64,000 nucleotides of DNA from Hyphomicrobiales bacterium (lineage in GTDB: Bacteria > Pseudomonadota > Alphaproteobacteria > Rhizobiales > Beijerinckiaceae), in contig CAKNFP010000001.1 in the NCBI GenBank assembly GCA_930633525.1, positions 1,156,001 to 1,220,000 of the forward strand. Direction: 5' to 3'. The stretch's first letter is position 1. The number at the start of each line of letters is the position of its first letter. The notes below the pieces were generated by a model, which had not been told where the DNA came from, ran no database searches, and saw nothing but the letters and a program-made list of their open reading frames with translations. Position numbers and translations under genes: made by a program. Shown piece after piece: positions 33,468 to 41,844 of the stretch.

Positions 33468-34571
33468 ATGGTGCTTTGGCTTGTCTTCGCTTTGATGATG
33501 GGCGCGGCTATTCTCGCTGTGCTCTGGCCGCTGTCGCGGCCGCTTTCCGTCGGTGGTCCATCGACGGGAGAGAAGTCGTTCGTCAAAGATCAGATCCGCG
33601 AAATCGAACGTGACGTGACGCGAGGTTTTCTGTCCGCGGCGGAGAAGGACGCGGCGATTGCCGAGGTGGGGCGTCGCTTCCTGAAAGCGGTGGCCGACGA
33701 ACCTGTCAAATCGCCGGCTCAAGGTGAGCTCGCCCTTCGCCGCCGGCGTGCGGCATCGGCCGTCGCCCTGTCCATGATCCCGCTCGTATCGCTTGCTTTC
33801 TACAGCTTGCGCGGATCCCCGCATCTACCCGCGGCGCCGTTTTCCGAGCGGCTCGCGGATACTGCGCAGATGGACCTCCAGCAGGCCGTAGGACGGGTCG
33901 AGGCGCATCTTGCCAACGCGCCGGAGGATGGACGCGGCTGGACTATCCTCGCGCCGATTTACATGCGCATGGGCCGTTCGGAAGACGCGGTGCGCGCCTA
34001 TACGGCCTCGCTTCGCCTGGAAGGTGACAACGCCGCGCGCCGTGCTGGTCTGGCCGAGGCGCAGGTGATGAGCAGCGGTGGGCTGGTCACCGCGGATGCC
34101 CTTGAGAATTTCAAGGCTGCGCTGAAACTGGAGCCCAAGCTTCCCAAGGCACGCTACTATGTTGCTCTGGCAGCTGAGCAGGACGGGGGCGTGGAAGAGG
34201 CTCTGAGCCTTTTCAAGGAGCTGCGTGGCGATGCTGGTCCGGATGACCCCTGGGTGCCGACCGTCGATACGCATATCGCCAAGCTGCAGCGCAATGCGCC
34301 CGCGGAAGCGATTGCCCGCTTGCCAGATGCCGAACGCAATGAGGCCATCCGAGGCATGGTTGCCGGCCTTGCAGCGCGTCTGGAGGCCGACGGCGGCAGC
34401 ATCGAGGATTGGGTCAGGCTTGTCCGGTCACAGATCGTGCTTGGCGCAAGGACAGAGGCGCTGGCCGCGCTCTCCAAGGCCCGGGAGCGCTTTAAGGACG
34501 ACGAGGCCGCGCTGGCGCAGTTGGCTCCATTTGCGGACGCGCTCCAGCCATCATCGGATAAGTCGCCATGA
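33468..34571 (+). CDS. ccmI: Cytochrome c biogenesis protein CcmI
   Basis: A 367-residue inner-membrane apocytochrome chaperone (CycH in rhizobia) that hands apocytochrome c to CcmF/CcmH. Transmembrane segments lie at about 3-22 and 97-115. The cytosolic loop between them has the RDVTRGFLSAAEKDAAIAEVGRR pattern. The periplasmic TPR region runs from about 135 (GWTILAPIYMRMGRSEDAVRAY, LKLEPKLPKARYYVALAAEQDG). It is the first gene of a ccmI-ccmE-ccmF-ccmH operon. AGAGGG lies just before the ATG. The length is normal for alphaproteobacterial CcmI. Confidence 0.92.
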   Translation: MVLWLVFALMMGAAILAVLWPLSRPLSVGGPSTGEKSFVKDQIREIERDVTRGFLSAAEKDAAIAEVGRRFLKAVADEPVKSPAQGELALRRRRAASAVALSMIPLVSLAFYSLRGSPHLPAAPFSERLADTAQMDLQQAVGRVEAHLANAPEDGRGWTILAPIYMRMGRSEDAVRAYTASLRLEGDNAARRAGLAEAQVMSSGGLVTADALENFKAALKLEPKLPKARYYVALAAEQDGGVEEALSLFKELRGDAGPDDPWVPTVDTHIAKLQRNAPAEAIARLPDAERNEAIRGMVAGLAARLEADGGSIEDWVRLVRSQIVLGARTEALAALSKARERFKDDEAALAQLAPFADALQPSSDKSP

Positions 34572-34697
34572 CGCCCAAAAGACGGGTTCCCAAGCGTTGG
34601 ATCTCCAAGGGTTGGATGCCAGAAGTGTGTATTTGGTGGAGGTTGCATAGCCTCTCCACGCGTCTCAAAATCACAGCCGTCATCCTCGTGAGTGCCA

Positions 34698-35162
34698 ATG
34701 ACCCGTAAGCAACGCCGCCTCACCTTGATCGCTGCCGGCGGTGCGGTTGTCGCCCTTGCGCTGGCACTCGTCCTGGTCGCAATGCGGGACACGATCGTGT
34801 TCTTCCGTGCACCAAGCGACATCGTGAGCATGGATATCAAGCCCGGCACGCGGCTGCGGCTCGGCGGGCTCGTCGCCGAGGGCTCCATCATGCGTGAGCC
34901 CGGGCAGCGGGTCGTTTTTGTGGTGAAGGACGCCAACCACACCATCACCGTCAATTACACGGGTTTGCTTCCGGATCTCTTCCGCGAGGGGCAGGGCGTG
35001 GTGGCCGAAGGCGTGCTCGGCGCGGACCGGCGCTTCACCGCCGACAGTGTCCTCGCCAAGCACGACGAACGCTACATGCCCCGCGAGGTCGCCGACGCCC
35101 TCAAGCAACAAGGGCTCTGGCAACATACGGGTGATGCGGGTCAGGCCGAGGCAACGCAATGA
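34698..35162 (+). CDS. ccmE: Cytochrome c maturation heme chaperone CcmE
   Basis: A 154-residue heme chaperone (CycJ) anchored in the inner membrane with a periplasmic OB-fold. It opens with the typical TRKQRRLTLIAAGGAV and a membrane segment (about 8-28). The heme-binding His lies in the LAKHDERYMP motif near residue 120. GLVAEGSIMREPG and VNYTGLLPDLFREGQGVVAEG are family stretches. The ATG at 34698 gives the standard N-terminus; a GTG six bases earlier is possible. It ends inside the ccmF start (ATGA), so translation is coupled. Confidence 0.95.
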   Translation: MTRKQRRLTLIAAGGAVVALALALVLVAMRDTIVFFRAPSDIVSMDIKPGTRLRLGGLVAEGSIMREPGQRVVFVVKDANHTITVNYTGLLPDLFREGQGVVAEGVLGADRRFTADSVLAKHDERYMPREVADALKQQGLWQHTGDAGQAEATQ

Positions 35163-37135
35163 TTGTCGAACTCGGCCATTTCGCGCTGACCCTCGCTCTT
35201 GCATTGTCACTGGTGCAATTTGTCCTGCCCCTTTGGGGAGCCCTTGCCAACGACGAACCCCTGATGAACGTCGCCGCTCCAGCGGCCCTTGGGACGTTCG
35301 TTGCGGTGGGCTTCGCCTTTTTCGCGCTTGCGCATGCCTACGTCACGTCGGATTTCTCCGTTCTCAACGTGGTCGAGAACTCGCATACGTTGAAACCGAT
35401 GCTCTACAAGATCACCGGTGTGTGGGGAAACCATGAAGGCTCGATGCTGCTGTGGGTCTTCATCCTCGCGCTCTTCGCGGCGCTTGTCGCCATGGCGCGC
35501 CACTCGCTGCCACTGCGCCTGAGGGCCTTGACGCTGAGCTTCCAGGCCTTGATCGCCTGCGCGTTCCTGCTTTTCCTGCTCGCCTCCTCCAATCCCTTCG
35601 CGCGGATCAGCCCGGCGCCTTTCGAGGGGCAGGACCTCAACCCGATCCTTCAGGATATCGGCCTCGCCATTCATCCTCCGCTCCTCTACATCGGCTATGT
35701 CGGCATCTCGATTTCGTTCTCCTTCGCCGCCGCCGCCCTTGTCGAAGGCCGTATTGATGCGCTGTGGGCCCGCGCGGTGCGACCCTGGACCCTGACCGCA
35801 TGGGTCTTTCTCACGCTCGGCATCGCGATGGGCTCCTACTGGGCCTATTACGAGCTCGGCTGGGGAGGCTGGTGGTTCTGGGATCCGGTCGAGAACGCCT
35901 CCTTCATGCCATGGCTCGCGGCAACGGCATTGCTTCATTCCACCGTCGTCATGGAAAAGCGCGACGCCTTGAAGGTCTGGACGATCCTGCTCGCGATCGT
36001 CAGCTTTTCGCTTTCGCTGCTCGGCACCTTTCTCGTCCGTTCAGGCGTGCTGACGTCCGTGCACACCTTCGCGACTGATCCCGCGCGCGGCGCCTTCATT
36101 CTCGGCATCCTCATCTTTTTCATTGGCGGGGCTTTCGCACTATTTGCCTGGCGCGCGCCGCTGCTGCGGCAAGGAGGGATCTTCGCGCCGGTGTCGCGGG
36201 AGGGGGCACTCGTCCTCAACAACCTCTTCCTGGCGACAGCCTGCGCGACCGTCTTCATCGGCACGCTCTATCCGCTCGCGCTCGAATCGCTGACAGGCGA
36301 GAAAATCTCTGTCGGCGAGCCCTATTTCGAGGCGACCTTCCTGCCGATCATGCTGCCGCTGCTCTTCCTCATCCCCATTGGGCAGACGCTGGCGTGGAAG
36401 CGGGGGGATTTGCTGGGGGCCGCCCAACGCCTCATGGGTGCCTTCGCGCTCGCCATTGCCGTGGCCCTGGCAGTGATCGCGATGACCGAGGGTGGTCCGG
36501 TCCTTGCCATCGTGAGCATCGGGCTCGGTTTCTTCATCATTTTCGGCGCCTTTTCCGATACGATCACGCGGTGTTGGCCGAGGGGAGCCCAACTTGGCGT
36601 TGTCTGGCGTCGCGCGGTTGGCCTGCCACGGTCCGCATGGGGCACGACCCTCGCCCATGCGGGCGTCGGTATCGTGGTAATCGGCATCGCTGCCTCGGCC
36701 TGGAGCGCCGAGGACATTACACGCGTGAAGCCCGGCGGAACCTTCCAGGCAGGTCCCTATACCCTGCGCCTGGATGGCGTGTTTCCCCGTGCCGCCAACA
36801 ATTATCGCGAGGATGTCGCGCGGTTCGTGGTTTCGCGCCACGGTCGGAACCTCGGCACGATGGAAGCATCGAAGCGTCTGTATACGACGCGCGGCATGCC
36901 TACGACCGAGGCGGGGATCATGACGATCGGCTTCGGGCAGCTCTATGTAAGCCTTGGTGACAACGAAGCCGAAGGCGCAATTGGCCTCAGGGCCTATTGG
37001 AAACCTTATGTCACCCTGATCTGGCTGGGTGCCATCATCATGGCAGCAGGCGGGGCGTTATCCCTGACCGATAGGCGCATTCGTGTCGGTATTCCACGCC
37101 GCCGCATGGATGTCGTTGCTGTACCTGCGGAGTGA
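35159..37135 (+). CDS. ccmF: Cytochrome c heme lyase subunit CcmF
   Basis: A 658-residue polytopic inner-membrane protein (CycK) that joins heme to apocytochrome c together with CcmH and CcmI. About fifteen hydrophobic segments are visible. The Trp-rich WWD domain appears as GWGGWWFWDPVENASFMPWL (near 236-255). Conserved His residues occur in the flanking regions (VVENSHTLKPMLYKITGVWGNHEGSML, AIHPPLLYIGYVG). It overlaps ccmE by 4 bases and is followed by ccmH after 3 bases. It is intact and of the usual length. Confidence 0.97.
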   Translation: MIVELGHFALTLALALSLVQFVLPLWGALANDEPLMNVAAPAALGTFVAVGFAFFALAHAYVTSDFSVLNVVENSHTLKPMLYKITGVWGNHEGSMLLWVFILALFAALVAMARHSLPLRLRALTLSFQALIACAFLLFLLASSNPFARISPAPFEGQDLNPILQDIGLAIHPPLLYIGYVGISISFSFAAAALVEGRIDALWARAVRPWTLTAWVFLTLGIAMGSYWAYYELGWGGWWFWDPVENASFMPWLAATALLHSTVVMEKRDALKVWTILLAIVSFSLSLLGTFLVRSGVLTSVHTFATDPARGAFILGILIFFIGGAFALFAWRAPLLRQGGIFAPVSREGALVLNNLFLATACATVFIGTLYPLALESLTGEKISVGEPYFEATFLPIMLPLLFLIPIGQTLAWKRGDLLGAAQRLMGAFALAIAVALAVIAMTEGGPVLAIVSIGLGFFIIFGAFSDTITRCWPRGAQLGVVWRRAVGLPRSAWGTTLAHAGVGIVVIGIAASAWSAEDITRVKPGGTFQAGPYTLRLDGVFPRAANNYREDVARFVVSRHGRNLGTMEASKRLYTTRGMPTTEAGIMTIGFGQLYVSLGDNEAEGAIGLRAYWKPYVTLIWLGAIIMAAGGALSLTDRRIRVGIPRRRMDVVAVPAE

Positions 37136-37138
37136 GCG

Positions 37139-37669
37139 ATGCCAGGCCTCTCGATCGCAGTTCCGTTCTCTGTCCGCCGGTCGGTCGATCCACAGCGCCG
37201 GGCGCGCGCTTTCGTCTTCCTGATTACTCTCCTCCTGTTCCTTGCCAGTGGCCTTTCGCTGGCGCGCGCCGTGGAGTTCGACGAGATCCTGCCTGACCGG
37301 GCGCTGGAGGCTCGGGCCCGCACGATCTCGTCCGGCCTGCGCTGTCTCGTCTGCCAAAATCAGTCGATCGACGATTCGAACGCGCCGCTCGCACGAGATC
37401 TGCGTATTCTCGTGCGTGAGCGTCTGAAGGCGGGTGATAGCGACGACCAGGTCCGGGCCTTTCTGGTTGCGCGCTACGGCGAGTTCGTGCTGCTCAGGCC
37501 GCCGGTGACGATGACGACGATGCTGCTCTGGGGCGCACCGTTCCTCATCCTCGGCTGTGGAGCAATCGCCATCGCGCTTGGCGTGAGACGTCGACGCAGG
37601 CAGGCACTTGCTGTTCCCCTGAGTGACGAGGAGAAAGCGCGGCTGGAGGCTGCACTCGGCACCGATTGA
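37139..37669 (+). CDS. ccmH: Cytochrome c maturation thiol protein CcmH
   Basis: A 176-residue thioreductase subunit (CycL) of the heme lyase that reduces the apocytochrome CxxCH thiols. After a signal peptide or anchor (about 22-42) the redox motif LRCLVCQNQSIDDSNAPLARDLR is present (Cys near 63 and 66), with a three-helix domain. A C-terminal membrane segment follows (about 125-148) and a basic tail (VRRRRRQA). It ends the ccm operon. The next 200 bases to the degP start contain no supported gene. Confidence 0.94.
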   Translation: MPGLSIAVPFSVRRSVDPQRRARAFVFLITLLLFLASGLSLARAVEFDEILPDRALEARARTISSGLRCLVCQNQSIDDSNAPLARDLRILVRERLKAGDSDDQVRAFLVARYGEFVLLRPPVTMTTMLLWGAPFLILGCGAIAIALGVRRRRRQALAVPLSDEEKARLEAALGTD

Positions 37670-37868
37670 GGCGTTTGGGCGGTGGAGAGGCCTGCGCTGT
37701 TTGCCTGTCCGATGGCGGCCTAGAATCTTACGAAGAATTCATGGGTTTGAGAGGGTGCTGTAATTGGGGGTTTGTCATTGTCGGTTGTGAAGAGGGGCGC
37801 GATGTCCGCGTCCTGCGCACGGGAGCCTTGGGGGATAGGGCTTGTGTGTGAGCGTGACTGGAAAGACG

Positions 37869-39473
37869 ATGATGATGGACAAGAATTCGCAGAGCCCTGC
37901 CACGTTGAGGTCGGATCGCCAGGCTGGGGTGTCGGCGCCTCGGTCGAGCCGGCGCAAGTCGCTGTTGCTGGGTGCGGTGGCGCTGGCGGCCCTGGGCACG
38001 GCGGGTGTGCTGCAGGGTCTGGTGGCCCCGCCCTATAGCCCGGCCTATGCGCAGCAGATCGCGCCGGCGCCGGCTGTGACGGTGCCCGGTCAGGCCTCCT
38101 TCGCCGATCTCGTCGACCGGGTGAAGCCGGCTGTGGTGTCGGTGCAGGTGAAGGTGGCGATCGACAACGTCCGCGATGACGGCGGCATGCAGCGCTTCGG
38201 CGGCCAGTCGGATGACGGTGAGTTCGGCATGGGCGGTCCCGGCATGGGCGGCCCGGGCAACCCCTTCGAGCAGTTTTTCCGCCGCTTCGGTGGCGAGGGC
38301 GGGCCGCGCGGCGGCCAGCGCCAGCAGCCGCGCCGCTTCGGCGAGGCGCAGGGGTCGGGCTTCTTCATCAGCCAGGACGGCTATGTCGTCACCAACAACC
38401 ATGTGGTCGAGAAGGGCACCGAGATCCAGGTGAAGATGGATGACGGGCGCAGCCTGTCGGCCAAGGTCATCGGCACCGATCCGAAGACCGATCTGGCGCT
38501 TCTGAAGGTCGATGACGGCGGTCCGTTCCCCTATGTGCCGCTGGCGGGCGTCGCCCCGCGGGTCGGCGACTGGGTGGTGGCGGTCGGCAATCCCTTCGGG
38601 CTTGGCGGCACGGTGACGGCGGGCATCGTCTCGGCGCGTGGCCGTGACATCGGGGCCGGTCCCTATGACGACTTCATCCAGGTCGATGCGCCGATCAACA
38701 AGGGCAATTCGGGCGGCCCGACCTTCAACCTGTCCGGCCAGGTGGTGGGCGTGAACACGGCGATCGCCTCGCCGTCGGGCGGCAATGTGGGCATCGCCTT
38801 CGCCATCCCGTCCGAGACGGTGCAGTCGGTGGTGCAGCAGCTGAAGGACAAGGGCGCGGTGAGCCGCGGTTATATCGGCGTGCAGATCCAGCCGGTGACG
38901 GCGGATATCGCGGCGGGGCTTGGGCTCGACAAGGCGGAAGGGGCGATCGTGGCGCGCGTCGAGGACAGTGGTCCGGCGGCCAAGGCCGGCCTGAAGGCGG
39001 GCGATGCGATCGTGGCGCTGGATGGCAAGCCGGTCAATGATGCCCGCGTCCTGTCGCGGGAGATCGCCGGCCATGCGCCGGGCTCCAAGCTCGACCTGAC
39101 GGTGTGGCGCGACGGCAAGACGCAGAAGATCGCGCTGACGCTGGCGACGATGCCGGGTGAGAAGACGGCGGCGCTGGGCGAGGATCAGGGCGCCGGCCAG
39201 GGCAAGCTCGGGCTGCAGCTGGCGCCTGCGGCGAGCGTCGGCGGCGCCGGCCAGGACGGCGTGGTGGTGATGGGCGTCCAGCCCGGCTCGCCGGCCGAGG
39301 AGCGGGGCCTGAAGACCGGCGACGTCATCGTCGAGGCCTCCGGCCGCAAGGTCGAGCGTCCGGCCGACATCACCAAGGTGATCGCCGAGGTCAAGAAGGA
39401 AGGCCGCAAGGCGGTGCTGTTCCGCCTGAAGACCGAGGACGGCTCGCGCTTCGTCGCCCTGCCGGTGGCGTAA
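37869..39473 (+). CDS. degP: Do-family periplasmic serine endoprotease (DegP-like)
   Basis: A 534-residue HtrA/Do protease that degrades or refolds misfolded periplasmic proteins. An N-terminal signal or anchor (about 28-48) is followed by the protease domain with triad His178 (TNNHVV), Asp208 (KTDLALL) and Ser281 (GNSGGP). A Gly/Met-rich insertion lies ahead of it (GMGGPGMGGPGNPFEQFF, about 120-140). Two PDZ domains follow (about 330-430 and 445-530: GYIGVQIQPV; GSPAEERGLKTGD). The ATG at 37869 was preferred over an upstream GTG because of GGAAAG. It sits between ccmH and a two-component pair, a common rhizobial order. Two hairpins follow the stop. Confidence 0.95.
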   Translation: MMMDKNSQSPATLRSDRQAGVSAPRSSRRKSLLLGAVALAALGTAGVLQGLVAPPYSPAYAQQIAPAPAVTVPGQASFADLVDRVKPAVVSVQVKVAIDNVRDDGGMQRFGGQSDDGEFGMGGPGMGGPGNPFEQFFRRFGGEGGPRGGQRQQPRRFGEAQGSGFFISQDGYVVTNNHVVEKGTEIQVKMDDGRSLSAKVIGTDPKTDLALLKVDDGGPFPYVPLAGVAPRVGDWVVAVGNPFGLGGTVTAGIVSARGRDIGAGPYDDFIQVDAPINKGNSGGPTFNLSGQVVGVNTAIASPSGGNVGIAFAIPSETVQSVVQQLKDKGAVSRGYIGVQIQPVTADIAAGLGLDKAEGAIVARVEDSGPAAKAGLKAGDAIVALDGKPVNDARVLSREIAGHAPGSKLDLTVWRDGKTQKIALTLATMPGEKTAALGEDQGAGQGKLGLQLAPAASVGGAGQDGVVVMGVQPGSPAEERGLKTGDVIVEASGRKVERPADITKVIAEVKKEGRKAVLFRLKTEDGSRFVALPVA

Positions 39474-39568
39474 GGCTTGACGGGGGAGGACGGTGCGCCG
39501 CGCCAAGCGGCGCATCGGCCCCCGCCCCCTCAGCCGCAAACCCCACAGCACCCACCCGCTATCCCCCT

Positions 39569-39615
39569 GGAGAGCCGGACCCCTGCCGGGGACCGTGATC
39601 GCGTACCGGCTCTCC
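39569..39615 (+). other. Long hairpin in the degP 3' region
   Basis: GGAGAGCCGG (39569-39578) and CCGGCTCTCC (39606-39615) pair perfectly over ten bases. The 27-base interior holds a second small stem, CCCC-tgc-cGGGG. It is followed by AAAAC rather than T residues, so it may be an mRNA-stabilising element or part of a compound terminator with the next hairpin. Confidence 0.5.
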
Positions 39616-39620
39616 AAAAC

Positions 39621-39664
39621 GCGGCAGGCCGGCAACCATCAGCCAGCCTGCCGCTCTTCTTGTG
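39621..39664 (+). terminator. Intrinsic terminator after degP
   Basis: GCGGCAGGC (39621-39629) and GCCTGCCGC (39646-39654) form a perfect nine-pair stem with a 16-base loop, followed by TCTTCTTGTG. The stem is strong and the tail is T-rich, in the expected position about 150 bases past the degP stop. Confidence 0.7.
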
Positions 39665-39739
39665 AATGCGTGACGCGAAGAGGCGAAAATGCAGATATTT
39701 CCGCTCCCTAAACACGACTCTTCGCCTACACTCGACTTC

Positions 39740-40423
39740 ATGCGGATTCTCGTTATCGAAGATGATCAAGAAGCGGCCGCCTATCTCGCGAAGGCGCTTC
39801 GCGAAGCTGGCCATGTCGCGGACCTCGCTCCGGATGGCCTGGAAGGCTATGCCCTGGCCCGAGAGGGTAGCTACGACGTTCTTATCGTCGACCGTATGTT
39901 GCCCAAGCTTGATGGCCTGTCGGTGATCCGGTCGCTGCGTGAGCAGCATGTGGATACGCCGGTTCTTATCCTGTCGGCGCTGGGACAGGTCGATGATCGC
40001 GTGAAGGGCCTGCGGGCCGGTGGCGATGACTACCTGCCGAAGCCTTATTCCTTTTCGGAGCTTCTCGCCCGCATCGAGGTCCTGTCCCGCCGCCGTGCGG
40101 CCCCAACCGGGGAGGCGACGACCTATCGGGTCGGCGATCTCGAACTCGACCGTCTGTCGCATCGGGTCACGCGGTCCGGCCAGGAGATCGTCCTGCAGCC
40201 CCGCGAGTTTCGCTTGCTGGAATATCTGATGCGCCATGCGGGGCAGGTGGTGACGCGCACCATGCTGCTCGAGAACGTCTGGGACTACCATTTCGACCCG
40301 CAGACGAATGTCATCGATGTGCATGTCTCGCGACTGCGCTCGAAGATCGATAGAGGCCACGAGCGTCCCTTGATCCAGACCATCCGGGGTGCGGGATACA
40401 TGGTTCGTGACAGCGCTCACTAA
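39740..40423 (+). CDS. OmpR-family response regulator
   Basis: A 227-residue regulator. The receiver domain has IEDD, phospho-acceptor Asp in LIVDRMLPKLDG (near 51), Ser in LILSALG and Lys in LPKPYSF. The winged-helix domain (about 130-225) has LQPREFRLLEYLMRHAGQVVTRTMLLENVWDYHFDPQTNVIDVHVSRLRSKI (positions 40194-40347). The start at 39740 gives the normal MRILVIEDD N-terminus. An in-frame ATG at 39689 has the better ribosome binding site (AGAGG) and would add 17 residues. An inverted repeat GCGAAGAG/CTCTTCGC flanks that site. The end overlaps the kinase gene. Its CzcR-like class does not reveal the signal. Confidence 0.9.
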   Translation: MRILVIEDDQEAAAYLAKALREAGHVADLAPDGLEGYALAREGSYDVLIVDRMLPKLDGLSVIRSLREQHVDTPVLILSALGQVDDRVKGLRAGGDDYLPKPYSFSELLARIEVLSRRRAAPTGEATTYRVGDLELDRLSHRVTRSGQEIVLQPREFRLLEYLMRHAGQVVTRTMLLENVWDYHFDPQTNVIDVHVSRLRSKIDRGHERPLIQTIRGAGYMVRDSAH

Positions 40424-41804
40424 GCTATTCCGCGCAACGGCTTTTCGTCTGTCCGTTGCCTATCTTCTCGTCTTCGCGCTCTTTGCGGGCTTCATTCTGG
40501 GCTACGTGGCGTGGAACGCGCGCCAAGTCCTCGACGATCAAATTCAAGGCACCATCGAGGCCGAGATCACGGGGCTCGCCGAGCAGTATCGCCTCGGCGG
40601 CATCCGTCGCCTCGTCGGCGTCATCGACCGTCGTACGCGCGAGCCCAGCGCCTCCCTTTATCTCGTCACCACCAACGCCGGCGAACGCCTGGCGGGCAAT
40701 GTCGGCAGCCTGCCGGCAGGTGTGCTGGACGATCCCGGCGTCCGCGAGACGGATTATCGCCAGAGCGATGAACCCGATGCGCAAATCCGCCGGGCCCTCG
40801 TGCGGGTCTTCGTCCTGCCCGGAGGCTTCCGGCTGCTCGTCGGCCGTGATGTCGAGGAACGGGAGCGGCTCGGCGCCGTCATCCGGCAGGCGCTCGGCCT
40901 GTCGCTTGGCCTCGTCACGATCCTCGCCTGCCTTGGCGGCTGGTTCGTGACGCGGCGCGTCTTGAAACGCGTCGATGCCATGACGGAAACCACACGCACC
41001 ATCATGGCCGGGGATCTCGACGGCAGGCTGGCGGTCAGCGGCAACGGCGACGAGCTGGACCGCCTGGCGACTAATCTCAACGCCATGCTCGACCGTATCG
41101 GCGAACTGATGTCGGGCATGAAGGAGGTCTCGGACAACATCGCCCACGACCTCAAGACCCCTCTGACCCGGCTGCGCAACCGGGCGGAGGAGGCGCTGCG
41201 CACGGCCAAGACACCCGAGGACTATGCCCGCGCGCTGGAGGGCACCATCGATGAATCGGACAATCTCATCCGGGTCTTCAATGCGCTTCTGATGATCGCG
41301 CGCCTTGAGGCCGGGAATGCCGCGGCGACGATGGCTGATTTCGACCTCAGCGAAGTGGCCCAGAGCGTTGCCGAGCTATACGACGCCGTCGCGGATGAGG
41401 CATCGATTCCGCTTGAGGTCGCGATCGAGCCGGATCTGTCTCTGCATGGCAACCGCGAACTGGTCGGCCAGGCACTGGCCAATCTTCTCGACAACGCCCT
41501 GAAATACGGCGTGGCGGCGGAGGATGCCTCGGCCGTGCCGCCGTCGATCACCATTGCCGCCAAACGCCAGGGCGATCATGTCGAAATCTCGGTTGCCGAC
41601 CGTGGTCCAGGCATTCCCGAAAACGCACGGGGGCATGTACTGGAGCGTTTTGCCCGGCTGGAGGCAGCGCGCTCGCGGCCCGGATTCGGCCTCGGTCTCA
41701 ATCTCGTTGCCGCGGTCGCGCGCCTGCATGGTGGCGAATTACGGCTCGAGGACAATTCTCCCGGCTTGAAAGCCGTGCTAGCTCTGCCTGCCAAGGCACC
41801 CTGA
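40407..41804 (+). CDS. Sensor histidine kinase with HAMP domain
   Basis: A 465-residue membrane kinase, cognate partner of the overlapping response regulator. Two membrane segments (about 14-34 and 160-182) flank a periplasmic sensor region of 125 residues. HAMP (VLKRVDAMTETTRTIMAGDLDGRL) precedes the H-box SDNIAHDLKTPLTRLRNRAE (His near 250). The N-box is LANLLDNALKYG and the G-boxes are DRGPGIP and GFGLGLNLV. The GTG at 40407 is chosen within a 17-base overlap with the regulator; another GTG at 40389 is possible. The gene pair sits between degP and glnE, a conserved rhizobial arrangement. Confidence 0.9.
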   Translation: MTALTKLFRATAFRLSVAYLLVFALFAGFILGYVAWNARQVLDDQIQGTIEAEITGLAEQYRLGGIRRLVGVIDRRTREPSASLYLVTTNAGERLAGNVGSLPAGVLDDPGVRETDYRQSDEPDAQIRRALVRVFVLPGGFRLLVGRDVEERERLGAVIRQALGLSLGLVTILACLGGWFVTRRVLKRVDAMTETTRTIMAGDLDGRLAVSGNGDELDRLATNLNAMLDRIGELMSGMKEVSDNIAHDLKTPLTRLRNRAEEALRTAKTPEDYARALEGTIDESDNLIRVFNALLMIARLEAGNAAATMADFDLSEVAQSVAELYDAVADEASIPLEVAIEPDLSLHGNRELVGQALANLLDNALKYGVAAEDASAVPPSITIAAKRQGDHVEISVADRGPGIPENARGHVLERFARLEAARSRPGFGLGLNLVAAVARLHGGELRLEDNSPGLKAVLALPAKAP

Positions 41805-41844
41805 AGAGGGGCGCAGACATCGGTACGCATTGCTAGGGATCCAG

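Noticed and set aside
34568..34708. A 46-codon frame overlapping the end of ccmI and the start of ccmE
   Set aside because: It begins at an ATGA overlap but runs over the ccmE start, has unusual composition and contains short direct repeats. It is probably chance.
37728..39635. A 635-codon open frame antisense to degP
   Set aside because: It is a composition artefact of GC-rich codon use opposite a gene with a complete catalytic triad and PDZ domains. The product is Arg/His/Leu-rich low complexity with no family motif.
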